Source: Spirochaetaceae bacterium
Lineage (GTDB): Bacteria > Spirochaetota > Spirochaetia > DSM-27196 > Salinispiraceae
Reading direction: 5' to 3'
Assembly: GCA_007129335.1 (NCBI GenBank)
Contig: SKVS01000334.1
Coordinates: forward strand, 1-14,147
DNA length: 14,147 nt
The position numbers and the translations under genes are program-made. The notes below the pieces were generated by a model that saw only the letters and a list, made by a program, of their open reading frames with translations, made no database searches and had not been told where the DNA came from. Numbering within the stretch: the stretch's first letter is position 1; every line of letters starts with the position of its first letter. Shown here piece after piece: positions 1 through 7,315 of the stretch.

Positions 1-679
1 ACTCCAACTGTTTTTGCAAACTGTCCGGATGGGCAACTGCAGGTGCCCGAAGCATTTCCACAAGGGGTTGTACATCCGGACCGAAGGGAGGCAGGGCAGT
101 AAAGGCTTCACGAACCGAAGCAATCAGTTTTTCGTAGGGTGTTTCGGTAAGCAGGTTTTTATGATCAATTAAATCGTGGGCAATGTGGTAGGCGGGATTC
201 ATGTTCTCTACCCAAAGCATAATGATCTCTTCCAGGGCAATATGCCAACCCGATTCTCCGTCAATGGTGCTGTTCAAGTACGATTCCAAATCCATTTCTC
301 CTGAATAAACAGGGGTGGGTGGGAAATCCCGGGTAAACTCCCGCAGTACAACCTGGGTGTCATCCTTACCAAGATGATTTTCCACCGCTTTTAAAACACC
401 TTTCATGGTATCGGCACCGTTCTCAGCGCAGTAGGACGAGATCACATAATGGAGAATCTCATCGATAAGGCCCATTGCATAGAAGTCTTCCGGGCGGACG
501 AGACTGGTCTTCTTCTGAGCTGCCTTATAATCCAGATATTTTTTTGTAAACTCCCTGGCTGCTCTGAGATTTGCAAAGAGTACCGGACCCCGGCTGGCAA
601 AGAGCTCCTTTTGTACCCCAAGCTTCTTCCTTACAACACCGAGTATGTGAAATTCTCTGCTCCATTGAACCTGTCCCAT
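1..679 (-). CDS. N-terminal part of a large alpha-amylase-family protein (partial, runs off left edge)
   Basis: Translating the minus strand from 679 to the left edge gives 226 residues without a stop. The start reads MGQVQWSREFHILG, followed by LFANLRAAREFTKKY, MGLIDEILHYVI and PPFGPDVQPL. From memory these resemble the helical N-terminal region of very long (over 1000 residues) alpha-amylase-family glycoside hydrolases found in Bacteroidetes, spirochaetes and relatives, in which a GH13 barrel follows. The barrel itself would lie outside the window, so catalysis cannot be verified here. An in-frame ATG also exists at 700. The ATG at 679 is preferred because AAGGAG (691-686) sits 6 nt before it and the motif-like alignment starts right after it. 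It lies 235 bp downstream of malQ on the same strand, so both may be expressed together for cytoplasmic alpha-glucan use. Family assignment is moderately confident; exact specificity is unknown. Confidence 0.7.
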   Translation of the reverse strand, partial: MGQVQWSREFHILGVVRKKLGVQKELFASRGPVLFANLRAAREFTKKYLDYKAAQKKTSLVRPEDFYAMGLIDEILHYVISSYCAENGADTMKGVLKAVENHLGKDDTQVVLREFTRDFPPTPVYSGEMDLESYLNSTIDGESGWHIALEEIIMLWVENMNPAYHIAHDLIDHKNLLTETPYEKLIASVREAFTALPPFGPDVQPLVEMLRAPAVAHPDSLQKQLE

Positions 680-914
680 TCCCTTCTCCTTCTCGCTCAT
701 AATTATAAACCGGTTTAGCAATTACGTTATTCTTTGGAAAACTTTTTCTTATCAAATAAAAGAAATAACCTAGGATTTGGGATTGTGCAAAAGAAATATC
801 TGCGAAAACCTCATTTCCCACGTTATATTCCCTCCAATACAGTGTAATGCCTCTTGTGGGTTTCGTGGGAAAAAAGGTTGTTCCCTGAGGTTTTTTCCAG
901 CCCCAGGTATAGAT
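680..914. other. Intergenic region between malQ and the amylase-like gene
   Basis: This 235-bp spacer between two minus-strand genes holds a weak inverted repeat, GGAAAAAA (868-875) and TTTTTTCC (891-898) with a 15-nt loop. It also holds a strong GGAGG on the minus strand (835-831) placed 9 nt before a GTG at 821, and a TATAAT at 707-702 on the minus strand. There is no obvious terminator, so read-through from malQ into the amylase-like gene is possible. Confidence 0.35.
686..691 (-). promoter_or_regulatory. Ribosome binding site deciding the amylase-like start
   Basis: AAGGAG on the minus strand stands 6 nt before the ATG at 679. The upstream in-frame ATG at 700 has no purine-rich site before it, and a TATAAT hexamer (707-702) ends only 1 nt upstream of it. 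If that hexamer is a real -10 element, the ATG at 700 could not be translated. No good -35 was found at 16-18 bp. Confidence 0.5.
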
Positions 915-2876
915 TCAATTCCTGAGGGCAGATAATTCTTTCATCATTTCTACCAGTTTTTTCTGCTTAGCAAGGGCATCGATAGTCAGGGGAATTCGAT
1001 ACGACCAGTTGGTCTCACCAACGGTACCAGGCACATTTACCCTTTCATCTTTGCTGTCCGCAGCCCGAAGCTCAGGAACAAGGGCGAAAAAATCCTGCAG
1101 CTGATAAATACATAGACCCGACCCTGCGGTCTGTACCTGTTCAAGAACCCTGCGGGCAATATCCGGATGATAGTCTCCGGGACAATGGTCCTGAAATCCC
1201 AGTACGTGCCAGAAGCCCTCTTTTCCTTCTTCGTGCTCCCACCAATCCCGCAAGGTTGATGTGTCATGAACCGAAGGGGCACAAACTGAGAGAAAGGGAT
1301 ACTCCTGAACCGGTATATAGGGCTGCCCTGGTTCATCCCATTTTCTGCTCCACCGGGGAATTTTCAAACTGAGCACACCCAAATCCTGAAGCACCGGTGG
1401 AACCCCCTGGGGAATGGCTCCCAGGTCCTCTGCACAGGTCAGCATACCTACGGTGTCCAGCATAAAACCTAGAAGTTTCCTTCCCTGGGCTGCCAATAAA
1501 CCCTCATTCTCGTGACCCTTTTCCCTCACCAGTTCTTCAATACCAGCTCTTTCGTGGTCTGAAAGTTGTTGGAATCTGGTGCAATCCCGGAAGTTCCAAG
1601 TAGGAGCAAATTCGTGCTCTTCCACCGGGAGGAAGGTTCTATCCCGATACCAGGCAAGCAGGGTTTTCTTATCGTCCCAGTTGAGATTCAGGGAATGGAT
1701 TTCCCGCTCTCCCTCAAGATCATCCCGGAATAAAAACAGGTCTTCGGTGCCAAGCTGAGAAAAAACCAACCGTATTATTTCATCCGCATGAATGCCGAAT
1801 CGTGCCCGAAGATCATGACCGGGAATGTGGGGTTCACTGAGCCACTTGATCCTTCCGTCATCGAAACCTTTTCGATACAGGTCAGCCCGGTGAATAAAAC
1901 TCGAGGGTTGAAAATACCCCAAAATTCCCGAAGTATTCTTGTAGGGAATGGTCCAAATGCGGAAAAAACCCAGCACATGGTCAATTCTATAGGCCTGATA
2001 AAATTTATCGGCCTGAAGTAACCGTTTACGCCACCAATCGTAATTGGTTTTTTCCAACTCTTCCCAGTTGTAAACCGGAAAGCCCCAGTTCTGTCCTTCG
2101 GGGCTGAATCCGTCGGGTGGAGCACCGGCCCGGAGGTGGAACTGGAAAATGTCCCTGTGGGCCCAGACATCCACACTGTCTTCATTCATGAGAATCGGAA
2201 TATCCCCCTTCAGGAGAATGCCCATTCCCCGAAGCCCCTCGGCTACCTGAATAAATTGCTGCTCCAGACGATACTGGATCCAACCATAGAAATGCACCGG
2301 AAGCTCCGCGGCTTTCCAAAGGGCTTTTATTTCCTTGGCAGACAAGTGTTGATTATTCTTCCAGGCAGGCCATCCATGACCATCATTCAGCTGTTTCAAC
2401 GACCGAAAAACGGCGTATTCCTCTACCCAGGGATTCGCTTTTACCCAGGAAAGGTATCCCTTATCCTCGAGGATTGCTTCTGCATTCCTGGAAAACAGAT
2501 CGCGCAGGATTTCCAGTTTCCCGTACAGCACATCCCGGTACTGAAGTCGTAACTCATCCTGGTGTTCCTTTTGCAGGGCCTTCAGTTTTTTGGCAGGTCC
2601 AGCGGAGCTGGTCAGGGTTTTGAACTCAGGCAGTTCCTGTATACGAATGAAAAGGGGATGAAGGGCAAATGCACTTAAAGCACTATAAGGAGAAGGATCG
2701 TCGCCGGTATCATTAACCGGTAAAAGCTGAATAACTTGTAAACCTGCGGATTTACACCAGGTTCCAAATTCCAATAAATCAAGAAATTCTCCGGTTCCTA
2801 CCGAGTCGGAAGACCGGAGGGAAAACACCGGAATGAGCACTCCGGTCATTTTTTTTTCAAGCCCTGTAAAGTGCAT
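915..2876 (-). CDS. malQ: 4-alpha-glucanotransferase (amylomaltase), GH77, DPE2-like core
   Basis: This enzyme transfers alpha-1,4-glucan segments between maltodextrins, releasing glucose, in the cytoplasm. The 653-residue protein shows the GH77 landmarks: the nucleophile in YRIDHVLGFFRIW (Asp299), the acid/base in CAEDLGAIP (Glu483), and the third carboxylate in VHDTSTLRDWW (Asp538). NVPGTVGETNWSYR near residue 613 is the conserved C-terminal signature. The N-terminus (GVLIPVFSLRSSDSVGTGEF, then LLPVNDTG and PYSALSAFALHP) is closer to the DPE2-type glucanotransferases of plants and Bacteroides than to E. coli MalQ. The starch-binding CBM20 modules that precede the core in those enzymes are absent, because the protein begins directly at the barrel. 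The start has AAGGAG with a GGAG core 7 nt before the ATG. It is divergent from the lipoprotein operon and upstream of the amylase-like gene. Function is confident; the subtype is a judgement from memory. Confidence 0.93.
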   Translation of the reverse strand: MHFTGLEKKMTGVLIPVFSLRSSDSVGTGEFLDLLEFGTWCKSAGLQVIQLLPVNDTGDDPSPYSALSAFALHPLFIRIQELPEFKTLTSSAGPAKKLKALQKEHQDELRLQYRDVLYGKLEILRDLFSRNAEAILEDKGYLSWVKANPWVEEYAVFRSLKQLNDGHGWPAWKNNQHLSAKEIKALWKAAELPVHFYGWIQYRLEQQFIQVAEGLRGMGILLKGDIPILMNEDSVDVWAHRDIFQFHLRAGAPPDGFSPEGQNWGFPVYNWEELEKTNYDWWRKRLLQADKFYQAYRIDHVLGFFRIWTIPYKNTSGILGYFQPSSFIHRADLYRKGFDDGRIKWLSEPHIPGHDLRARFGIHADEIIRLVFSQLGTEDLFLFRDDLEGEREIHSLNLNWDDKKTLLAWYRDRTFLPVEEHEFAPTWNFRDCTRFQQLSDHERAGIEELVREKGHENEGLLAAQGRKLLGFMLDTVGMLTCAEDLGAIPQGVPPVLQDLGVLSLKIPRWSRKWDEPGQPYIPVQEYPFLSVCAPSVHDTSTLRDWWEHEEGKEGFWHVLGFQDHCPGDYHPDIARRVLEQVQTAGSGLCIYQLQDFFALVPELRAADSKDERVNVPGTVGETNWSYRIPLTIDALAKQKKLVEMMKELSALRN

Positions 2877-3056
2877 AGTTTCTCCTTCGTGGTTATGGGG
2901 TTCAATTCATGGTTGTATGGTCTGCAATTAGTTCCATTGTAATTGTAGCAAGGTAGTTCGGGGTACACAAGTCCAGAAAACTTCCTGGAAAAAAACACCC
3001 CATCTTTGCTGTTCCAAAGGAGGTTTTTTTACTATAATTCCCACCGGAAAAACCTT
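2877..3056. promoter_or_regulatory. Divergent promoter region between malQ and the lipoprotein operon
   Basis: This 180-bp non-coding stretch must carry the start signals for both directions. It holds an inverted repeat CAATTA-N9-TAATTG (2925-2945) and a second one TCCAG-N8-CTGGA (2972-2989), both suitable as operator half-sites. A TATAAT at 3033-3038 on the plus strand would start transcription near 3045, giving a leader of about a dozen bases before the ATG at 3057. No convincing -35 hexamer is seen at the right distance. The region's role is certain by position; the individual sites are tentative. Confidence 0.4.
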
Positions 3057-5045
3057 ATGAAAAAGATACACAATTACCTGCCTCCAGTTGCTCTTTTAAG
3101 TCTTGTACTGTTTTCCTCACTCCTGACCGGATGTGCCGGAAACCCTAACGAAGCTGCCCCTGAATCTCCAGTCCAATACGAAGGAACCTACCAGGGTGAA
3201 TCAACCAGGGAAACACCTGTCCAAACCCAGGAACAACCCATGGGCAGTTCAACCCAGACATCGACCCGATCAATTGCAAATGCCCCTTCCTATATTGTGT
3301 ACCCCGCCCGGCAGGAATTATTCGTTTCTCTGGATTCGGGAGCTAACTGGACATCTTCCCGGCCCCTAGATGAATTTAACACAAGCCTCTACATAACTGC
3401 GGCTGCTATTAACCCACGGGATTCAAATCATCAGGTAGTTGCTTCGAGTTACCAGGGTTTCTACCAGACCAGAAACGGGGGAGAAACCTGGGAAAGATTA
3501 CGCCATAGCTCCATAGACCGCATTCTTTACCAGGGAGCACAGTTCTACGATGAGGTCAAAGCTCTTTGGATTCCGTCATCCGATCCAAATACCATGCTGT
3601 TTAGAAAGGGCTTTACCAACGACTGGTACCTTTGGAACTGGAATACCTCAACGGTCATACCCCTGGCACAGGAAGACGTACATTCATCCTACCCCGACAT
3701 GCCGGAAATTAAACTGAAAGATCTGTCTCTCAGTCCCGATGGTTCAACCATCTGGACCCAACGGGTGCTCCCCCTGTACGACCAAACCTGGCCCCTTCCC
3801 CCTTCGGTAAAGGCCCGGGAAACCGGTCCCCTGGTTGATGAACTGGTACCCGACGAGGCCTTTTGGGCAAGAAGACAGCTGGCTGCAGACCGCACGGGAA
3901 TCTACCTGAATCCCTGGCAGGCAGCTAATAATCTGGATGCCCATTTACAATTCGTGGTGGATCATGGAATGAACAGCATAATTGTAGATTTTAAGGACGA
4001 CATCGGGTATTTGACCTACGACAGTCAACTGGAAATAGCCCGTCAGGTTGGCTCCATAGACATTCGGTTCGATGCTCGGGAACTCATCCGGAAAGCCCAT
4101 GAAAAGGGAATCTATGTTATTGCCCGACACGTTGTTTTCAAAGACAGTCAGTTATACCGGTACTTAAACGGTAAATACGCCCTGTGGGATATAACCACAA
4201 ACAGGCCCTGGGGAGTGTTCCGTCAACAAACCCCCGAAGCAACCGATGAGAATCCAAATCCCCAACCCCGAACAGTACAAATCGAATACTGGACCGATCC
4301 CTACGCTGACTTTGTTGCCCAGTACAATATAGCGATTGCCCAGGAACTCCAGGAACTTGGGGTAGATGAGGTTCAGTTTGACTATATCAGGTTTCCGTCC
4401 GATGGATTTACCCGGAATATCCGGAGCAGATTCTACCCTATCCGAACCGATCAAAGCCGTCCTGAGGGATACTATGAGCAGGTAAGCCCATCGAATCTGG
4501 TAGTTCATCCTCAACTCCTGGTACGGGAGGGGTGGTCCCTGCCTGGGGAACCCACCCTGGATTCAATACCCGACCGGGTCTGGGCCCTTCAGAACTTCCT
4601 GAGAAAAGCCAGGGAAGTCATTGATGTGCCCATAAGCATCGATATTTTCGGGTTCAACGCTTGGGCCCGTATGGGTTACCTTGGCCAAGACATTGAAGCC
4701 CTGTCTTTCTATGTGGACGTTATTTCCCCCATGGCCTACCCGAGTCATTACGCCCGGGATTTTCTGCCCCACCTCACTTATTTCCAGAGGGCATACGAAC
4801 TGTACGACACCGGAACCTACCGGGCCAGAAGCATGGCAGGCGACAGGGTTCTCATTCGTCCCTGGGTTCAGGCCTTTCTCATCGGTGGGGAGTTACGGTA
4901 TGAATTTCCCGAATATACCGAATACCTGAATCTGCAAATCCGTGGTACCATGCAGGGCGGCGGATCGGGATTCAGTCTTTGGAACAACTCGGGCCGTTAT
5001 TACATGGTCGACCGGGACTCTTTCCTGGAGGCCTGGGGCAGATAA
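3057..5045 (+). CDS. Lipoprotein with Asp-box repeats and a putative glycoside hydrolase barrel (PF13200/DUF4015-like)
   Basis: The protein has 662 residues from the chosen ATG. The N-terminus MKKIHNYLPPVALL followed by LLTGC (Cys26) is a classic signal peptide with lipobox, so the mature protein should be lipid-anchored in the envelope. A low-complexity linker rich in Ser, Thr and Gln follows. Two Asp-box motifs, SLDSGANW (91-98) and TRNGGETW (138-145), suggest a partial beta-propeller. From about residue 281 to the end lies a TIM-barrel resembling the putative glycoside hydrolase family PF13200: GIYLNPWQAAN, IIVDFKDDIG (about 308-317), VIARHVVFKD, DEVQFDYIRFPSDG (about 437-450), ISIDIFGFNAW and DVISPMAYPSHY. 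Substrate and activity are unproven. A TTG start at 3006 would add 17 residues and spoil the signal peptide, so it was rejected. The ribosome binding site is weak. The MoxR gene begins 18 bp downstream, which indicates an operon. Confidence 0.85.
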   Translation: MKKIHNYLPPVALLSLVLFSSLLTGCAGNPNEAAPESPVQYEGTYQGESTRETPVQTQEQPMGSSTQTSTRSIANAPSYIVYPARQELFVSLDSGANWTSSRPLDEFNTSLYITAAAINPRDSNHQVVASSYQGFYQTRNGGETWERLRHSSIDRILYQGAQFYDEVKALWIPSSDPNTMLFRKGFTNDWYLWNWNTSTVIPLAQEDVHSSYPDMPEIKLKDLSLSPDGSTIWTQRVLPLYDQTWPLPPSVKARETGPLVDELVPDEAFWARRQLAADRTGIYLNPWQAANNLDAHLQFVVDHGMNSIIVDFKDDIGYLTYDSQLEIARQVGSIDIRFDARELIRKAHEKGIYVIARHVVFKDSQLYRYLNGKYALWDITTNRPWGVFRQQTPEATDENPNPQPRTVQIEYWTDPYADFVAQYNIAIAQELQELGVDEVQFDYIRFPSDGFTRNIRSRFYPIRTDQSRPEGYYEQVSPSNLVVHPQLLVREGWSLPGEPTLDSIPDRVWALQNFLRKAREVIDVPISIDIFGFNAWARMGYLGQDIEALSFYVDVISPMAYPSHYARDFLPHLTYFQRAYELYDTGTYRARSMAGDRVLIRPWVQAFLIGGELRYEFPEYTEYLNLQIRGTMQGGGSGFSLWNNSGRYYMVDRDSFLEAWGR

Positions 5046-5063
5046 ACAGCGAAAGGAACGGAT

Positions 5064-6035
5064 ATGACACAAACCAAGGGATCGGTCCAGAAGGTTCAAG
5101 CCTGGGCTCAGAAAATTACCAGCGAGGTGGAAAAGGTATTTCTGGGCAAACCCGTGCTCATTGAGCATCTGCTGGCGTCCATGGTCCTTGGGGGTCATGT
5201 TCTTCTGGAGGATTTGCCCGGAACAGGGAAGACTATTCTTGCCCGGGCTCTATCCATTGCAATGGGGGGGAGTTTTGCCCGGGTCCAGGGTACACCCGAC
5301 CTGCTTCCCACCGATGTGCTTGGGGTGTCGGTATACAATCCCCAGGATTCCACCTTCCGGTTCAGGAAGGGTCCCATTCTCAACAATGTAGTTCTTGTGG
5401 ATGAAATAAACCGGGCAACTCCCCGAACCCAATCCGCCCTTCTGGAAGCAATGGCCGAGGGACAAATCTCCGTCGACGGAAAATCAATAAGCCTGCCAAA
5501 GCCCTTTTTCCTCATTGCAACGGAAAATCCTATTGATTTTGAAGGTACCTTCCCCCTCCCCGAGGCTCAGAAAGACCGGTTTCTCATGAGCCTGACCATG
5601 GGGTATCCTCAACGGGACATTGAAAAGGAAATCGTCCTGCGACAAAGACGCACCAGTCATCCTATTGTGGATTTACATCCTGTCACCAATCCCGAAGAAA
5701 CCAACTCCATGGGAGAAATTGTCCACCAGGTTGCCATGGACCCGGCTATTCTGGATTACATTATCCAGCTTGTAGAAGCTACCCGGAACCATAGCTCGGT
5801 TCGGGTTGGTATTTCTCCCCGGGGAACCCTGGCCCTCTCCCAGGCAAGCCAGGCCATTGCAGCTCTTCGAGGCCGGGACTACGTCATTCCTGATGACGTA
5901 AAAGAACTTGCCCCGCCGGTTTTTCGGCAACGGATCATTATTAAACCCGAAAGCCTTATCCGAGGCACCACAGCTCAATCGGTATTAGATGAAATTCTGG
6001 AAAGAACCGACGTGCCTTTGATACAGCAGTCCTAG
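5064..6035 (+). CDS. MoxR-family AAA+ ATPase
   Basis: A 323-residue cytoplasmic ATPase of the MoxR type, thought to act as a chaperone that matures or activates envelope-associated or vWA-containing partners. Visible motifs: Walker A within LLEDLPGTGKTILA (Lys56, Thr57), Walker B in VVLVDEINRA (Asp113, Glu114), sensor 1 in IATENPIDFEG (Asn155), the arginine-finger region PEAQKDRF (about 166-173), and sensor 2 in GISPRGTLAL (about 249-258), followed by the lid domain. Length matches the family's usual 310-340. An AAAGGA-like site precedes the ATG by about 8 nt. It sits second in a four-gene unit, 18 bp after the lipoprotein gene and 11 bp before the DUF58 gene; MoxR and DUF58 are standard partners. 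No vWA-domain target is encoded in the window. Confidence 0.95.
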   Translation: MTQTKGSVQKVQAWAQKITSEVEKVFLGKPVLIEHLLASMVLGGHVLLEDLPGTGKTILARALSIAMGGSFARVQGTPDLLPTDVLGVSVYNPQDSTFRFRKGPILNNVVLVDEINRATPRTQSALLEAMAEGQISVDGKSISLPKPFFLIATENPIDFEGTFPLPEAQKDRFLMSLTMGYPQRDIEKEIVLRQRRTSHPIVDLHPVTNPEETNSMGEIVHQVAMDPAILDYIIQLVEATRNHSSVRVGISPRGTLALSQASQAIAALRGRDYVIPDDVKELAPPVFRQRIIIKPESLIRGTTAQSVLDEILERTDVPLIQQS

Positions 6036-6046
6036 GTACTCCTGGC

Positions 6047-7315
6047 ATGCGGGGAGGAACCTTTCTTTTCATAGTTTCGCTACTCATTATCCTGTTCATT
6101 CCCCTGTCGCTTCTTCAGTGGGCAGCCCGAAGTACCATGGTATTGGTACTCCTGTCGTACCTTTATTCCCGTCTCCAAAAACGGTACATCTGGATAGCCA
6201 GGGAACTGGAAGAAACCCTGGTTTACCGCCATTCCACCACTGCAATCTCCCTCATTCTGACCAATTACCTTCCCTTACCCGTTCCAGGTCTGGTAGTCAG
6301 CGATGAGCCAGGAGCTCTAATTTCCGACAATAATGACCGCAGAATATTCCGTCTGTCCCCGGGACAGCGATTGAGAATGACCTACGAAGTTAAATCCCAA
6401 AACCGGGGCAGGTATCGCCTGGGCCCTGTGGGGCTCCAATCTGCCGATCCTTTAGGATTCTTTCCATGGCAGCGAATACTTTACCTCCCTGGAAGCGTTA
6501 TTGTTTTTCCCCGGATTCATCCCCTCCATTTACTCCTGGACAGGGGCAGCCCTATTGGAGCAATACACAGCAAGAATCCCCTGAATGAAGACCCAACCCA
6601 ACACCGCAGCTACCACGAATACCAACCGGGAGATGATCCCCGTAGAATTCAGTGGATGGTAAGCGCAAGAACCGGGATTCTCCAGGTCTCCGAATATCTT
6701 GCAACCCTGACGGTTCCCGCAATCATTCTGTTAAACCTGAATCCCCTGGATTATTTGGGACGAAGAGTTTTCCACCACACCGAACGGGCCATTGAGGTGG
6801 CTGCATCCGCAGCCCAATTCTGGGCAGCTTCGGGGGAACAATTTGCACTCATAACAAACGGTGTTCAGCCGGTGGGAATTTACGACGAAACGAACAGGGA
6901 CAACTATGAATTCATTCCCGCAGTTTCGGAAAATGCAGTCTTCGAATCCACTACCGAACCCCTGGTACTTCCCTTTGGAAAGGGCAGGGAACAGGCATCG
7001 GTCCTGTTACAATCCCTCGCAACGGTCTTTCGTCCCAGTCAGGGCACATCGGAAATGACCTGGAAACTCTTCGAGCAAATCCGCACACTCCGGCCTGGCC
7101 CGGGAACCCGGGTCATTTACATCGGTCCATCCCTGGACACCAATCTTTTCTCCCGGGCCGTGGAGGATTTTCACTCAACCTGGAACCTGGATCTCTGGGT
7201 TGTCGATGAAAAAATTAATTCCGAGGGTCGGATCCACGGAGGCACTGTTCTGCCAGGGAAAAAATACCGGGTGTTGGGAATTCGGGAATACGGGGAGGAT
7301 GTGTTCGATGACTAG
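6047..7315 (+). CDS. DUF58 domain-containing protein
   Basis: The 422-residue protein begins with two closely spaced hydrophobic segments (about 5-25 and 29-40), so it should be anchored in the inner membrane with the rest in the cytosol. The DUF58 signature lies at about 189-209, YHEYQPGDDPRRIQW followed by MVSART, preceded by a beta-rich region with PLGFFPWQR. The molecular role of DUF58 proteins is not established; they nearly always follow a MoxR ATPase and are assumed to work with it. The start ATG, 11 bp after the MoxR stop, has no good Shine-Dalgarno sequence, which fits translational coupling to moxR. Its 3' end overlaps the next gene by 8 bp. Family assignment is confident; function is inferred from neighbours only. 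Confidence 0.92.
   Translation: MRGGTFLFIVSLLIILFIPLSLLQWAARSTMVLVLLSYLYSRLQKRYIWIARELEETLVYRHSTTAISLILTNYLPLPVPGLVVSDEPGALISDNNDRRIFRLSPGQRLRMTYEVKSQNRGRYRLGPVGLQSADPLGFFPWQRILYLPGSVIVFPRIHPLHLLLDRGSPIGAIHSKNPLNEDPTQHRSYHEYQPGDDPRRIQWMVSARTGILQVSEYLATLTVPAIILLNLNPLDYLGRRVFHHTERAIEVAASAAQFWAASGEQFALITNGVQPVGIYDETNRDNYEFIPAVSENAVFESTTEPLVLPFGKGREQASVLLQSLATVFRPSQGTSEMTWKLFEQIRTLRPGPGTRVIYIGPSLDTNLFSRAVEDFHSTWNLDLWVVDEKINSEGRIHGGTVLPGKKYRVLGIREYGEDVFDD
7292..7298 (+). promoter_or_regulatory. Ribosome binding site inside the DUF58 gene for the downstream membrane protein
   Basis: GGGGAGG at 7292-7298 stands 9 nt before the ATG at 7308. It fixes the start of the membrane-protein gene within the end of the DUF58 gene. 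It excludes the longer in-frame reading that could begin at 7200, which would extend the protein by 36 hydrophilic residues with no ribosome site. Confidence 0.6.

Noticed and set aside
868..898. GGAAAAAA / TTTTTTCC inverted repeat downstream of malQ as a terminator
   Set aside because: The stem is almost all A-T with a 15-nt loop and no separate T-run, too weak for a rho-independent terminator.
1775..2552. Reading frames of about 136-138 codons on both strands within malQ
   Set aside because: They overlap the catalytic GH77 frame fully and show no family features.
3006..3056. TTG start giving a 17-residue longer lipoprotein
   Set aside because: It would put charged and aromatic residues before the signal peptide and has no ribosome site; the ATG at 3057 gives a textbook lipoprotein signal.
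7200..7307. Longer N-terminus for the polytopic membrane protein
   Set aside because: The strong GGGGAGG before the ATG at 7308 and the standard short overlap with the DUF58 stop favour the shorter form.
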